In this document: positions 30,190-39,490 of the stretch, piece by piece
Position numbering within the stretch: position 1 is the stretch's first letter
Layout: every line of letters begins with the position of its first letter
NCBI RefSeq assembly: GCF_036865545.1
Contig: NZ_CP142208.1
Span: 1,426,001 to 1,490,000 of the forward strand
DNA: 64,000 bases
Origin: Erwinia sp. E_sp_B01_1
GTDB taxonomy: Bacteria; Pseudomonadota; Gammaproteobacteria; Enterobacterales; Enterobacteriaceae
Direction: 5' to 3'
Made by a program: the position numbers and the translations under genes
Notes under the pieces: model-generated
What the model was told of the DNA's origin: nothing
Seen by the model: the letters and a program-made list of their open reading frames with translations, nothing else
The model's database searches: none

Positions 30190-31236
30190 TTATACTCCCG
30201 TCTCGCGGAAATGAATATCGCTGACGGAACGCAGACGTTCTGCTGCCTGTTCCGCCGTTAAATCACGCTGGGTCTCTGCCAGCATTTCATAACCAACCAT
30301 AAATTTACGCACCGTCGCCGAGCGCAGCAGCGGAGGATAAAAGTGCGCATGCAGCTGCCAGTGGTCGTTGGCCTCGCCGTTAAACGGCGCGCCATGCCAG
30401 CCCATAGAGTAGGGGAAAGAGCACTGGAACAGGTTGTCATAGCGGCTGGTCAGTTTTTTAAGCGCCAGCGCCAGATCGGCGCGCTGATCGTCGGTTAAAT
30501 CCACCAGACGTTTGATGTGCGCTTTCGGCAGCAACAGCGTTTCGAAAGGCCAGGCTGCCCACCACGGCACTACCGCCAGCCAGTGATCGGTTTCCACCAC
30601 GGTACGGCTGCCGTCTTTCAGTTCGCGGCTGGTGTAATCCACCAGCATTGGCGAGCCGTGCTGCTCAAAGTAAGCGCGTTGCAGATCGTCTTCACGCTTC
30701 GCTTCGTTCGGCAGGAAACTGTTGGCCCAGACCTGTCCGTGCGGGTGTGGGTTAGAGCAGCCCATAGCCGCGCCTTTGTTTTCAAAAACCTGAACCCAGG
30801 GATAATGCTGGCCGAGGTCGGCTGTCTGCTCCTGCCAGGTCCTCACCACCTGTTCAAGGCCTGAAAGCGTCAGTTCCGGGAGCGTTTTGCTGTGATCCGG
30901 CGAGAAGCAGATCACCCGGCTGGTGCCGCGTGCGCTTTCGCAGCGCATCAGAATATCTTCGCTTTCCGGCGCGTCTGGCGTATCCGTCATCAGGGCAGCA
31001 AAGTCATTGGTGAAGACATAGGTGCTGGCGTAGTCAGGATTTTTATCGCCTGTCACACGGGTATTGCCAGGACAGAGGAAGCAGTCCGGATCGTGGGCAG
31101 GCAGTTTTTCCTGGGAGGCCGTCTCCTGCGCACCCTGCCACGGGCGTTTGGCGCGATGAGGAGAGACCAGAATCCACTGATCGGACAGTGGGTTATAGCG
31201 GCGATGGGGGTGATCGACCGGATTAAATTTTTGCAT
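30190..31236 (-). CDS. galT: Galactose-1-phosphate uridylyltransferase
   Basis: Exchanges UMP between UDP-glucose and galactose 1-phosphate. 348 residues, the usual length. It begins [20 protein letters not shown]; the zinc-binding [13 protein letters not shown] and nucleotidylated-histidine motif [11 protein letters not shown] are present. It is first in the operon here because galE is not upstream; the GalR-type operators lie 90-195 bases before it. The ribosome site CCAGGACTCAAC precedes the ATG. Confidence 0.98.
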   Translation of the reverse strand: MQKFNPVDHPHRRYNPLSDQWILVSPHRAKRPWQGAQETASQEKLPAHDPDCFLCPGNTRVTGDKNPDYASTYVFTNDFAALMTDTPDAPESEDILMRCESARGTSRVICFSPDHSKTLPELTLSGLEQVVRTWQEQTADLGQHYPWVQVFENKGAAMGCSNPHPHGQVWANSFLPNEAKREDDLQRAYFEQHGSPMLVDYTSRELKDGSRTVVETDHWLAVVPWWAAWPFETLLLPKAHIKRLVDLTDDQRADLALALKKLTSRYDNLFQCSFPYSMGWHGAPFNGEANDHWQLHAHFYPPLLRSATVRKFMVGYEMLAETQRDLTAEQAAERLRSVSDIHFRETGV

Positions 31237-31326
31237 GTTGAGTCCTGGTAACCTTCTTTATGCGTCGATAGCTTCAAAGAAAAATAGCACAGCGCCGGGA
31301 AATAAAGCGTGATCGAGTTTGTATAA

Positions 31327-31342
31327 ATGGAATCGTTTACAC
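31327..31342 (-). promoter_or_regulatory. GalR/GalS operator, proximal
   Basis: The minus strand reads GTGTAAACGATTCCAT, which fits GTGnAAnCGnTTnCAC at all but the last position and equals the E. coli external gal operator over its first 15 bases. It lies 91 bases before the galT start. A GCTATTTT-like -10 lies between the operator and galT. Confidence 0.88.
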
Positions 31343-31414
31343 AAGTTGAATAATCCGAACTGCCAGTAAAAACGGCAAAATAATCCATGCACCTGCTGTA
31401 ATAATCATTAATTA

Positions 31415-31430
31415 GTGGTAGCGGTTACAT
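31415..31430. promoter_or_regulatory. Second GalR/GalS-type operator, distal
   Basis: GTGGTAGCGGTTACAT matches the operator consensus at 10 of 12 fixed positions, centred 88 bases from the proximal site. E. coli has two gal operators 113 bp apart that loop with HU, but its second lies inside galE. Here the second lies upstream instead, in the 320-base modF-galT interval, which otherwise holds no gene. Confidence 0.6.
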
Positions 31431-31556
31431 AGAAAGATGCGTTCAAAAGGCCGGTTGATGTAAACCAGCTGATTAAGGCGGGGTGGATTAGTTGCGGTAC
31501 TGAGTCAACCTGTCGGGTGAGAGTCAGGGTGCCGGCCAGCGCTGACACCCTTAAAA

Positions 31557-33026
31557 TCAGGCCAGAGTTTCCTGCTGATAGCGATAACTCTCCTCCTGCG
31601 GGACAAAACTCAGACGGTGAGTAATACACTGCGGGGCATCTTCTGCGTGATGCGAAACAAACAGCAGTTGCGTTTCACCTTCACCAATCAGCACATCCAC
31701 AAACCTGCGGACCAGTTGACGGTTAAGGGGATCAAGCCCCTGCAGAGGCTCATCCAGGATCAGCAGAGCAGGGTGCTTGACCAGCGCCCGGGCAATCAGC
31801 ACCAGACGCTGCTGCCCCCAGGAGAGACCATGAAAAGGAGCATCCGCCATTTTCTCCATGCCCAACAGATGCAGCCATTGCTTCGCCAGTGAATGCTGAC
31901 GGTCAGACACCGCCTGATAGATACCGATGGAATCGAAATAGCCTGAGAGGATCACATTACGCACGCTGCTGCTGACCCGGTAATCCAGATGCAGGCTGCT
32001 GCTGACATACCCAATGTGCTGTTTGATATCCCAGATAGTTTCACCGCTGCCGCGACGACGGCCAAACAGCGTCAGATCGTTGCTGTAACCCTGCGGGTGA
32101 TCGCCGGTGACCAGACTCAGCAGGGTGGATTTACCGGCCCCGTTCGGCCCGACAATCTGCCAGTGCTGGCCGGGTTTCACTTCCCAGCTCAGACGATCCA
32201 GGATCGGTTTATCGTTGTAAGAGACCACGCCATCACGCAGTACAATCAGCGGCGCTTCTGCATCAAGCGCGGGTTTAACTGAGGCATCGTCCGGTTCCGG
32301 AAGTGTCATCCCCGTCAGTTGTTCACTGTGTGCCAGTTGAGCGACAAGGGCTTCCGCAAGAATTTCCTGACGGGCGCCGGTGTGGGTCAGCGTACATTCA
32401 GCCAGCACACCCACGTTATCGATAAAATCGGGGATGTCGTCAAAGCGGTTCAGCACCAGCACCAGAGTACAGTTTTGCTGATGCAGCTCAGCCAGCACCT
32501 GAGCCAGATTAGCGCGCGAGGCCACATCCAGGCCGTCAAAAGGTTCATCCAGCACCAGCAGATCGGGCTGCGCCATCAGCGTCTGGCACAGCAGCGTTTT
32601 ACGCGTCTCGCCCGTGGAAAGGTATTTGAAACGGCGATCCAACAGACGGGTGATGCCAAACAGGGCAGCCAGTTGCTGGCAGCGTGCAGGGTCTTGGTTA
32701 TTTTCCTGAATAATCTCCGCCGTGGTGCGGCCGGTGTCCTCTTCGCCAGGGCTGAGCAAATCGGTATTGTTGCGCTCCCACTCTTCGGCGACCAGTTTCT
32801 GAAGCTGCTCCAGCGAAAGGCGTACAGGACGGACGAAGCTGCTGTGGAACTCGCCTTTGGCGGCAGGGAGTTCGCCAGCCAGCACGCGGGCCAGAGAGGA
32901 TTTGCCGCTGCCGTTGGCGCCGACAAACGCCCAGCTTTCGCCAGCCTGCAATGCTAAACCATCGAGGGTAAGGGTTCGGGTATCACTAAGGTGAAACGTG
33001 CCTTGCGAAATATGCAACGTAGACAT
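31557..33026 (-). CDS. modF: ModF: double ABC ATPase of the molybdate locus
   Basis: 489-residue protein with two ABC ATPase domains and no membrane segment. The first has GANGSGKSSL and LLVLDEPFDGLD; the second has GPNGAGKSTLLSLV, GLSWGQQRLVLIARAL and LLILDEPLQGLD. It matches E. coli ModF (490 residues), which accompanies modE and has been linked to molybdenum and photorepair functions without a settled role. It follows modE on the same strand after 75 bases. Confidence 0.96.
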   Translation of the reverse strand: MSTLHISQGTFHLSDTRTLTLDGLALQAGESWAFVGANGSGKSSLARVLAGELPAAKGEFHSSFVRPVRLSLEQLQKLVAEEWERNNTDLLSPGEEDTGRTTAEIIQENNQDPARCQQLAALFGITRLLDRRFKYLSTGETRKTLLCQTLMAQPDLLVLDEPFDGLDVASRANLAQVLAELHQQNCTLVLVLNRFDDIPDFIDNVGVLAECTLTHTGARQEILAEALVAQLAHSEQLTGMTLPEPDDASVKPALDAEAPLIVLRDGVVSYNDKPILDRLSWEVKPGQHWQIVGPNGAGKSTLLSLVTGDHPQGYSNDLTLFGRRRGSGETIWDIKQHIGYVSSSLHLDYRVSSSVRNVILSGYFDSIGIYQAVSDRQHSLAKQWLHLLGMEKMADAPFHGLSWGQQRLVLIARALVKHPALLILDEPLQGLDPLNRQLVRRFVDVLIGEGETQLLFVSHHAEDAPQCITHRLSFVPQEESYRYQQETLA

Positions 33027-33101
33027 TGTTCATTCCATTTTATGCACTGTACCCAGACTATTGATCCTCATGGCAGGCAATGTCAAATTTCGCAGCCCCT
33101 T

Positions 33102-33881
33102 TCAGAGCAGCGTGGCGATAATCACTTTGTCAGCATTGAAATGTGCTGTCACAGCCGCACCCGGCTGAAGATTTTGCTCCGCCACGCGTTCGTTGCTCAG
33201 GGTGGCGCAGAGCGTCTCACCCCCTGGCAGGGCAACCAGCACTTCGCTCTGGCTCTCGCCCTGTTCAATCGTGGACAGGATACCGCTGAGCTGATTATCC
33301 GCACCGGAAGCACCGGGGGTGACATCAATCCACGGCGCTTTAATCAGCACCAGCACTTCTTTGCCGCTGATCAGGGCGAGGCGATTAGCGCTCTGCTCAG
33401 TCAGGGCAACCTTGATCCGCGTAGCGCCGTCTGCCAGCAGCACCTCAACATGCTGCACAATTGCCCGGTCGTCACGATCGATAACGGTGCCAAAAAGCTG
33501 GTTACGGGCGCTGGTTTGCAGAGAAAAGCGGGCAATGGCGCCCAGCAGGCTGCCCAGCGGCACATCGTCCTGCAACACATCGAATGCTTTCTGCTGAATC
33601 TGCTCCAGCAGGGTAAATAACTGGATCAGCCGTTCGCCGTATGCCGTCACTTTGGCCCCGCCGCCGCCTTTGCCTCCCGTTGCGCGATCGACCAGAGGCC
33701 GGTCGGCCAGCGTGTTCATCTCGTTGATGGCATCCCAGGCGCTTTTGTAGCTGATCCCGGCCAGTTTTGCCCCCTGGCTGATGGATCCGGTCTGTTTAAC
33801 CTGTTTCAGCAACTCAATACGCCGGGGATCGGCAAACAGCCGCTGCTGTAATTTCAGGATCAGGGAAAGGTCGGCCTGCAT
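33102..33881 (-). CDS. modE: Molybdate-responsive transcription regulator ModE
   Basis: Dimeric regulator that binds molybdate, represses modABC and activates moa. 259 residues (E. coli 262). The N-terminal winged helix-turn-helix (LLKQVKQTGSISQGAKLAGI) is followed by two molbindin (TOBE) domains, seen as SARNQLFGTVIDRDDRA and KAPWIDVTPGASGADNQLSG. Two ModE boxes in this window (before modA and moaA) are its expected targets. Confidence 0.97.
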   Translation of the reverse strand: MQADLSLILKLQQRLFADPRRIELLKQVKQTGSISQGAKLAGISYKSAWDAINEMNTLADRPLVDRATGGKGGGGAKVTAYGERLIQLFTLLEQIQQKAFDVLQDDVPLGSLLGAIARFSLQTSARNQLFGTVIDRDDRAIVQHVEVLLADGATRIKVALTEQSANRLALISGKEVLVLIKAPWIDVTPGASGADNQLSGILSTIEQGESQSEVLVALPGGETLCATLSNERVAEQNLQPGAAVTAHFNADKVIIATLL

Positions 33882-34025
33882 AGCGTGCTCCGGGAAAAGG
33901 GAATAGCGTTAAATTGTACACTGTTGCAGTGCACGGCGTAAAAACAGGTAAAGCGCACAAAAGGACGGTGCACTTTTTTCTCCGCTGGCTACAATGGCTT
34001 TTTTGTTCAGCAAGTTGAGGCTCCC

Positions 34026-34181
34026 ATGCTGGAATTACTTAAAGGCCTTGCCGTAGCGATCCTCATGGTCCCTGTGGTGATGGCGGTTATCCTGGGTCTG
34101 ATTTACGGACTGGGCGAAGTGTTTAACGTTATCTCCAAAATTGGTCATCCTAAAGACCGGTCTGCCAGTCACCGCCAGTAA
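34026..34181 (+). CDS. acrZ: AcrZ, small accessory subunit of AcrAB-TolC
   Basis: A 51-residue membrane protein, short enough to be missed. It starts [20 protein letters not shown] and continues [15 protein letters not shown]. coli AcrZ (49 residues) shares the [20 protein letters not shown] helix, with a different hydrophilic tail. AcrZ packs against AcrB and shifts the substrate range of the drug efflux pump. It sits between modE and modA as in E. coli, and is followed by a strong terminator. Confidence 0.95.
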   Translation: MLELLKGLAVAILMVPVVMAVILGLIYGLGEVFNVISKIGHPKDRSASHRQ

Positions 34182-34191
34182 CCTCTCCTGA

Positions 34192-34220
34192 AACGCCCGA
34201 CTCTGTCGGGCGTTCGTTTT
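34192..34220 (+). terminator. Intrinsic terminator of acrZ
   Basis: Stem AACGCCCGA/TCGGGCGTT (34192-34200 with 34206-34214), loop CTCTG, followed by TTCGTTTT. Confidence 0.88.
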
Positions 34221-34282
34221 ATTGCGCCTGCTCAACTTATCCTTCGCTCTGCCGATAAACTCCATGACAGTGTTTTTGTAGT

Positions 34283-34306
34283 CGTTATATCATTGACTAC
34301 ATAACG
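34283..34306 (+). promoter_or_regulatory. ModE box upstream of modA
   Basis: CGTTATAT-N8-ACATAACG, a near-palindrome of 24 bases ending 20 bases before modA. It closely matches the E. coli modA operator (CGTTATAT...ACATAACG). Molybdate-loaded ModE binding here should repress modABC. Confidence 0.93.
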
Positions 34307-34325
34307 AACCTCACTGGAGAAGATC

Positions 34326-35096
34326 ATGTCCCTAAAATTACGTCATTTCTTTGCCGTCGTGCTCACTGCAAGCGTTGCAGGCCATGCTGTTGCCGCAGAA
34401 AACATCACCGTGTTTGCAGCGGCTTCCCTGACCAATGCTATGCAGGAGATTGCGGATCAATACCAGAAAGGTAAAGAAGTGAAGATAGTCTCCTCTTTCG
34501 CCTCCTCCTCCACGCTGGCACGCCAGATTGAGCAGGGCGCACCGGCAGATCTGTTTATCTCTGCCGATCAGCAGTGGATGGATTACGCCGTAGAGAAGAA
34601 AAGCATGGATGATGCCAGCCGTTTTACCCTGCTGGGTAATGAACTGGTGCTGGTGGCACCCACGGCCAATAAGCCAGAGCGGGTCAGCATTTCGAAAAAT
34701 ACCGACTGGAAGAACCTGCTGAAAGGGCAGCGTCTCTCCGTGGGCGATCCCGATCATGTTCCGGCCGGTATTTATGCCAAAGAAGCGTTACAAAAACTGG
34801 GCGCGTGGGATACCTTATCCTCGCAGCTGGCTCCGGGTAACAGCGTTCGTGTGGCGCTGGCCCTGGTGGAGCGTAACGAAGCCCCTTACGGCATCGTCTA
34901 CGGTTCCGATGCCGTAGCCAGTAAAAAAGTCACGGTGGTGGGCACCTTCCCGGAAGAGAGCCACAAACCCGTTGAATACCCGATGGCGATGGTAAAAGAT
35001 CGTAATTCTGCCACCGTCACCGCCTTTTACACCTACCTGAAAGGGCCGGAAGCTGCGGCCGTGTTCAAACGTTATGGATTTACGCCAGCATCATGA
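34326..35096 (+). CDS. modA: Molybdate ABC transporter substrate-binding protein
   Basis: Periplasmic molybdate/tungstate-binding protein. 256 residues with signal peptide MSLKLRHFFAVVLTASVAGH, cleaved after AVAA. The mature start ENITVFAAASLTNAMQEI contains the oxyanion-binding serine, and VSSFASSSTLARQIEQGAPADLF the second binding loop. It overlaps modB by four bases (ATGA). Confidence 0.98.
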   Translation: MSLKLRHFFAVVLTASVAGHAVAAENITVFAAASLTNAMQEIADQYQKGKEVKIVSSFASSSTLARQIEQGAPADLFISADQQWMDYAVEKKSMDDASRFTLLGNELVLVAPTANKPERVSISKNTDWKNLLKGQRLSVGDPDHVPAGIYAKEALQKLGAWDTLSSQLAPGNSVRVALALVERNEAPYGIVYGSDAVASKKVTVVGTFPEESHKPVEYPMAMVKDRNSATVTAFYTYLKGPEAAAVFKRYGFTPAS

Positions 35097-35782
35097 TCCT
35101 CAGTGACCCCGAATGGCAGGCTGTAGCCCTGAGCCTTAAAGTCGCCTCAGTGGCGGTAATCTTCAGTCTGCCCTTCGGGATCCTGATGGCCTGGCTTCTG
35201 GTCCGTGGCCGTTTCCCGGGTAAATCCCTGCTGGACAGCCTGATTCATCTGCCGCTGGTGCTGCCGCCTGTCGTGGTGGGGTATCTTCTGCTGATCGCCT
35301 TTGGCCGCCGGGGATTTATCGGCGAGTTTCTTTACGACTGGTTTGGTTTTACTTTTGCCTTCAGCTGGCGGGGAGCCGCGCTGGCTTCAGCGGTGATCGC
35401 TTTTCCGCTGATGGTGAGAGCGATAAGGCTGGCGCTGGAAAACGTCGACAGCAAGCTGGAGCTGGCCGCCAGGACGTTGGGTGCTGGCCGCCTGCGCGTC
35501 TTCTTTACCATCACGCTGCCGTTAACGCTGCCAGGTATTATTGCGGGAACGGTGCTGGCCTTTGCCCGCTCGCTGGGTGAATTTGGCGCCACTATCACCT
35601 TTGTTTCCAACATTCCAGGCGAGACGCGAACCCTGCCTTCCGCCATGTATACCCTGATTGAAACGCCCGGCGCAGAAAATGCGGCGGCGCGTCTCTGCGT
35701 GATAGCCATAGTGCTGGCGCTCTGTTCACTGATGATTTCTGAATGGCTGGCCCGCTGGGGCCGTAAAAGGTTGGGCGTATAA
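35093..35782 (+). CDS. modB: Molybdate ABC transporter permease
   Basis: Inner-membrane permease of the molybdate importer. 229 residues with about five to six hydrophobic helices. The ATPase-contact EAA loop is visible as [20 protein letters not shown], followed by [23 protein letters not shown]. The stop overlaps the modC start (TAATG). Confidence 0.98.
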   Translation: MILSDPEWQAVALSLKVASVAVIFSLPFGILMAWLLVRGRFPGKSLLDSLIHLPLVLPPVVVGYLLLIAFGRRGFIGEFLYDWFGFTFAFSWRGAALASAVIAFPLMVRAIRLALENVDSKLELAARTLGAGRLRVFFTITLPLTLPGIIAGTVLAFARSLGEFGATITFVSNIPGETRTLPSAMYTLIETPGAENAAARLCVIAIVLALCSLMISEWLARWGRKRLGV

Positions 35783-36861
35783 TGCTGGAGCTTAATTTCA
35801 CACAGCGGCTTGGCGATCATACGCTGACCCTCAATGCCAACCTGCCGGCCACCGGGATCACCGCTATTTTTGGCGTGTCAGGCGCGGGTAAAACCTCGCT
35901 GATTAACGCCATTGGTGGGTTAACCACGCCGCAGGAAGGGCATATCATCCTCAACGGGCGCGTGCTCAGCGATGCCGCAAATAAAATCCATCTGCCGCCG
36001 GAAAAACGCCGAACTGGCTACGTATTCCAGGATGCGCGGCTGTTCCCGCATTACCGCGTCCGTGGCAATCTCGAATACGGCATGGCAAAAAGTCTGCGCC
36101 CGGAGTTTGATCATCTGGTCCGGTTATTGGGCATCGAAGAGCTGCTCTCACGCTATCCGGCTTCACTCTCTGGCGGTGAAAAACAGCGGGTGGCCATAGG
36201 TCGTGCTTTGCTGACCGCACCTGAGATCCTGTTGATGGATGAACCCCTGGCCGCGCTGGATTTGCCCCGCAAGCGTGAGTTAATGCCCTATCTGCAGAAG
36301 CTGGCGAAGACGGTTAATATCCCCATTCTCTATGTCAGCCACAGCCTGGATGAGATCCTGCAACTGGCCGATAACGTGCTGGTGCTGGATAACGGCGGCG
36401 TAAAAGCGCTGGGTACGGTTGAAAAAGTCTGGGCAAGCAGCGTAATGCGTCCCTGGCTACCCCGTGCGGAGCAAAGCAGCGTGCTGCGGGTACAGGTGCT
36501 GGAACAGCATCCCCACTATGCGATGACGGCACTTTCGTTTGGCGATCAGCATATCTGGGTCAGCCGTGTTGACGCTCCGCCCAAAACACCGCTGCGTCTG
36601 CGCATTCAGTCTGCCGACGTCTCGCTGGTTTTACAGCCGCCGGTAAACAGCAGTATCCGCAACGTCATCCCGGCACAGGTGGCCGGGTTGCTGGAGATAG
36701 AGGATCAGATTGAGGTGAAACTGACGATAGGACAAAGCGAGCTCTGGGCGCGTATCACCCCCTGGGCCCGCGATGAACTGATGATCAAACCGGGCATGTG
36801 GCTCTATGCCCAGATCAAAAGCGTCTCAATTATTGCGCCAACTCACAGCACTTCGCGGTAG
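35782..36861 (+). CDS. modC: Molybdate ABC transporter ATP-binding protein
   Basis: ATPase of the molybdate importer, 359 residues (E. coli 352). Walker [11 protein letters not shown], signature [16 protein letters not shown], Walker [13 protein letters not shown] and a C-terminal TOBE (molybdate regulatory) domain from about residue 290 are visible. The C-terminus is a few residues longer than in E. coli and overlaps the convergent ybhA end by 19 bases. Confidence 0.97.
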   Translation: MLELNFTQRLGDHTLTLNANLPATGITAIFGVSGAGKTSLINAIGGLTTPQEGHIILNGRVLSDAANKIHLPPEKRRTGYVFQDARLFPHYRVRGNLEYGMAKSLRPEFDHLVRLLGIEELLSRYPASLSGGEKQRVAIGRALLTAPEILLMDEPLAALDLPRKRELMPYLQKLAKTVNIPILYVSHSLDEILQLADNVLVLDNGGVKALGTVEKVWASSVMRPWLPRAEQSSVLRVQVLEQHPHYAMTALSFGDQHIWVSRVDAPPKTPLRLRIQSADVSLVLQPPVNSSIRNVIPAQVAGLLEIEDQIEVKLTIGQSELWARITPWARDELMIKPGMWLYAQIKSVSIIAPTHSTSR

Positions 36862-37661
36862 ATGGTTTCGGCGATGCCGGGTTCGAGGTTGGTGCCAATC
36901 ACCCGGCCAGCCCGCGCCCTGATAGCCTCATCGGCATTGCCCATTGCCACACCAAGGCCCACCGTTTCCAGCATACTCAGGTCGTTGTAGTTATCGCCGA
37001 AAGCCAGCACGTCGCTCATCTGATAGCCCTCTGATTCCACCCACTGCGCCAGACGTTTGCCTTTGCTGTTGCCCGCTTTAGCAATGTCCACCTGATCGTG
37101 CCATGACCATTCGCACGCCAGCCCCATCTCCTGCTCCACACGCTCAGCAAACTGCTGTAAAGCACGGGTGTCGGGATGGGAGAGGGCAAATTTCCAGATT
37201 GAGTCAGCCTCTTTAGCAGCCTGCGCCAGGCTGTCGACTTTAGTGAACACCGGACGCTGATGCTCCGGCAGCGACAGGCCCCAGTTGATAGTGCGCGTCA
37301 CATGACCGGTTTCCGTCTGGTAGAGCATCGCATCATCCACATAGAGCAGCCCGTGGATCGCTGCTTCATCCAGCATCTCAATCACCCGCAGCGCCTGCTC
37401 CTGAGGAAGCGGATCGGCCTGTAGTACCTTTTTTGCATGATAATCATACAAGTAGGTGCCATTACAGCAGATTGCAGGTGTATCTAATTCCAGTGCCTGA
37501 TAAAAAGGATGGATAGCGACATGATGGCGGCCAGTGACGATAGCCACCTTGATGCCAGCCTCCTGCGCTTTTTTCAGCGCTTCCAGCGATTCAGGAAGGA
37601 TGGTTTTACGCGGCGTTAACAGGGTGCCGTCCAGGTCTAAAGCGATGACGCGATAACTCAT
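36843..37661 (-). CDS. ybhA: HAD-family phosphatase YbhA (pyridoxal phosphate phosphatase)
   Basis: Cof-type HAD hydrolase of 272 residues, the E. coli YbhA length. Motif I is [11 protein letters not shown] (nucleophile Asp), motif [10 protein letters not shown], and the cap region includes [16 protein letters not shown]. The lysine of motif III and motif IV ([26 protein letters not shown]) are intact. E. coli YbhA dephosphorylates pyridoxal 5'-phosphate and fructose 1,6-bisphosphate in vitro. It is divergent from pgl and convergent with modC. Confidence 0.95.
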   Translation of the reverse strand: MSYRVIALDLDGTLLTPRKTILPESLEALKKAQEAGIKVAIVTGRHHVAIHPFYQALELDTPAICCNGTYLYDYHAKKVLQADPLPQEQALRVIEMLDEAAIHGLLYVDDAMLYQTETGHVTRTINWGLSLPEHQRPVFTKVDSLAQAAKEADSIWKFALSHPDTRALQQFAERVEQEMGLACEWSWHDQVDIAKAGNSKGKRLAQWVESEGYQMSDVLAFGDNYNDLSMLETVGLGVAMGNADEAIRARAGRVIGTNLEPGIAETIYREVL

Positions 37662-37807
37662 AAACAGTTCCGGAAGTGGCTAATTAAGAGGCAGTGAGTG
37701 TACACCTTGTGACGCGCTTAACAAAATCACCCGCCATAAATCCCCCCACGCGGGCAGGAAAAACAGGCTACGCTTTTCCAAAAGATTACTCAGAAAAAGG
37801 AGAATTC

Positions 37808-38803
37808 ATGAAACAAGTTGTTTATACCGCCAGCCCGGAGAGCCATCAGATCCATGCATGGGAATTAGCCGGGGATGGCACGCTCACCCTTCTGCAGGTC
37901 GTGGATGCGCCAGGCCAGGTGCAGCCGATGGTGGTCAGCCCGGATAAACGTTTTCTCTATGTTGGCGTTCGCCCGCAGTTCCGTGTTGTCGCGTATCAAA
38001 TCCAACAGGATGGCAAACTGCAGGAGGCTGGTCAGGCTTCACTGCCGGGCAGCCCAACCCATATCTCCACCGATCGTCAGGGGCGTTTTATCTTCGTCGG
38101 CTCTTACAATGACGGTTGCGTCAGCGTCAGCCCGATTGGGACCGATGGCCTGCCAGGGGAGCCAGTGCAGGTCATTAAAGGCATGGATGGCTGTCACTCA
38201 GCCAATATCAACCTTGATAACACCACGCTGTTTGTTCCGGCGCTGAAGCAGGATCGTATCTGTCTGTTTGATCTGCAGGAAAACGGCGAGCTGTTACCTC
38301 ATCAGCAGGCTCAGGTCACCACCGTAGAGGGCGCTGGCCCGCGTCATATGGTGTTCCACCCGAATAAACAGTATGCCTATTGTGTTAATGAGTTAGACAG
38401 CACGGTTGATGTCTGGAAGCTTGAAAACGCCCACGGTGAAGTGGAGCGGGTGCAGAGTCTGGATATGATGCCAGCGGGCTTCAGCGAAACACGCTGGGCC
38501 GCCGATATTCATCTGACGCCGGATGGCCGCCACCTTTACAGCTGTGACCGTACTGCCAGCATTCTGACAGTGTTCAGCGTCAGTGAAGATGGGGCATTGC
38601 TGACGGTGGAAGGGCACCAGCCTACAGAGACTCAGCCTCGCGGTTTCAACATCGACAACAGCGGACAATATCTGGTGTCAGCCGGGCAGAAGTCGCATCA
38701 CATCGAAGTGTACAAAATTGGTGGAGAGCAGGGATTACTGCAGCCGCTGGCACGCTATGCCGTGGGCCAGGGCCCGATGTGGGTAGTGATTACTGAAATC
38801 TGA
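37808..38803 (+). CDS. pgl: 6-phosphogluconolactonase
   Basis: Hydrolyses 6-phosphogluconolactone in the oxidative pentose phosphate pathway; seven-bladed beta-propeller type. The ATG at 37808, after AAAAAGGAGAATTC, gives 331 residues as in E. coli Pgl ([20 protein letters not shown]). Conserved parts include [39 protein letters not shown] and [20 protein letters not shown]. An in-frame start 114 bases upstream lacks homology. Confidence 0.97.
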   Translation: MKQVVYTASPESHQIHAWELAGDGTLTLLQVVDAPGQVQPMVVSPDKRFLYVGVRPQFRVVAYQIQQDGKLQEAGQASLPGSPTHISTDRQGRFIFVGSYNDGCVSVSPIGTDGLPGEPVQVIKGMDGCHSANINLDNTTLFVPALKQDRICLFDLQENGELLPHQQAQVTTVEGAGPRHMVFHPNKQYAYCVNELDSTVDVWKLENAHGEVERVQSLDMMPAGFSETRWAADIHLTPDGRHLYSCDRTASILTVFSVSEDGALLTVEGHQPTETQPRGFNIDNSGQYLVSAGQKSHHIEVYKIGGEQGLLQPLARYAVGQGPMWVVITEI

Positions 38804-38807
38804 TGGA

Positions 38808-38827
38808 AAAGGGGCAGACTTGCCCCT
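38808..38827 (+). repeat. Left copy of a duplicated terminator hairpin
   Basis: AAAGGGGCAGACTTGCCCCT forms a hairpin just after the pgl stop but has no T-run (GCAGACGAC follows). It differs by one base from the intact terminator at 38973-38992. The two copies flank the palindromic element, so this looks like one half of a duplicated insertion target. Confidence 0.8.
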
Positions 38828-38853
38828 GCAGACGACACCCGGACTTGAAGTGA

Positions 38854-38956
38854 GGGGAACACAGGCCGTGAATAAAGCGTCCCGGCACATGGACGTGCCG
38901 GGCCGAGCTGTCAGGGACGACGCTTTTTGCGTCTTTATGAACGGCCTGTGTTCCCC
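38854..38956. repeat. Nested palindromic element between pgl and ybhB
   Basis: A 103-base structure with perfect 16-base outer arms, GGGGAACACAGGCCGT (38854-38869) and ACGGCCTGTGTTCCCC (38941-38956). ATAAAG/CTTTAT pairing lies just inside them. Two inner hairpins follow: CCCGGCAC/GTGCCGGG (38881-38888 with 38895-38902) and GACGC/GCGTC (38919-38923 with 38929-38933). It codes for nothing recognisable. It lies between two copies of a terminator hairpin and looks like a miniature, non-autonomous mobile or interspersed repeat. I do not recognise it as REP, ERIC or a known MITE. Confidence 0.85.
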
Positions 38957-38972
38957 GAGCCTGCGCTGACTT

Positions 38973-38998
38973 AAAGGGGCAGATTTGCCCCTTTTTTG
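38973..38998. terminator. Terminator hairpin before ybhB (right copy)
   Basis: Stem AAGGGGCA/TGCCCCTT (38974-38981 with 38986-38993), loop GATT, followed by a T-run. It ends transcription from the pgl side; its A-rich left flank could serve the ybhB side too. Confidence 0.88.
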
Positions 38999-39001
38999 TC
39001 G

Positions 39002-39478
39002 CTAGCTGTACATCGCCGTAATCGAAGCGCTGCCCAGCTGGTGGAAATGCACGTTAAAGCCCAGATAAGCGCCGCTGGCGTTCTCATCCACTTCCAGCTT
39101 CTCCACATCTAATGCATAGACGGTGAAGATATAACGATGGCTTTCGCCTTTCGGCGGTGCCGCGCCACCATAACCACTGCTGCCAAAATCAGTACGGGTC
39201 TGCACCGAACCTTCTGGCAGATCGGCCACGCCTGAACCTGCACCCTGCGGCAGAACGCGGGTATCCGCAGACAGATTAGCCACACCCCAGTGCCACCAGC
39301 CGGAACCTGTAGGCGCATCCGGATCGTAACAGGTGACTACAAAACTTTTGGTGCCGGAGGGCACATCGTCCCAGGCTAAGTGGGGAGAGAGGTTATCGCC
39401 CTGGTAGCCCATGCCGTTGAAGACCTGGCGCTCCGGGAGCTTATCGCCATCTTTAAAATCCTGGCTTATCAGTTTCAT
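39002..39478 (-). CDS. ybhB: YbhB/YbcL family PEBP-like protein
   Basis: Raf kinase inhibitor/phosphatidylethanolamine-binding protein family, 158 residues like E. coli YbhB. Ligand-pocket motifs are visible: SPHLAWDDVPSGTKSFVVTC, DPDAPTGSGWWHWGVANL and the GAAPPKGESHRYIFTVYALD segment. It is cytoplasmic with no signal peptide. Its biochemical role is unknown. It is last in a likely operon with curA and the DJ-1-like gene (12 bases after the latter). Confidence 0.94.
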   Translation of the reverse strand: MKLISQDFKDGDKLPERQVFNGMGYQGDNLSPHLAWDDVPSGTKSFVVTCYDPDAPTGSGWWHWGVANLSADTRVLPQGAGSGVADLPEGSVQTRTDFGSSGYGGAAPPKGESHRYIFTVYALDVEKLEVDENASGAYLGFNVHFHQLGSASITAMYS

Positions 39479-39490
39479 TCCATCTCCTGG

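Noticed and set aside
35332..35820. 162-codon frame antisense to modB
   Set aside because: Shadow frame within a conserved permease gene, with no motif or independent signal.
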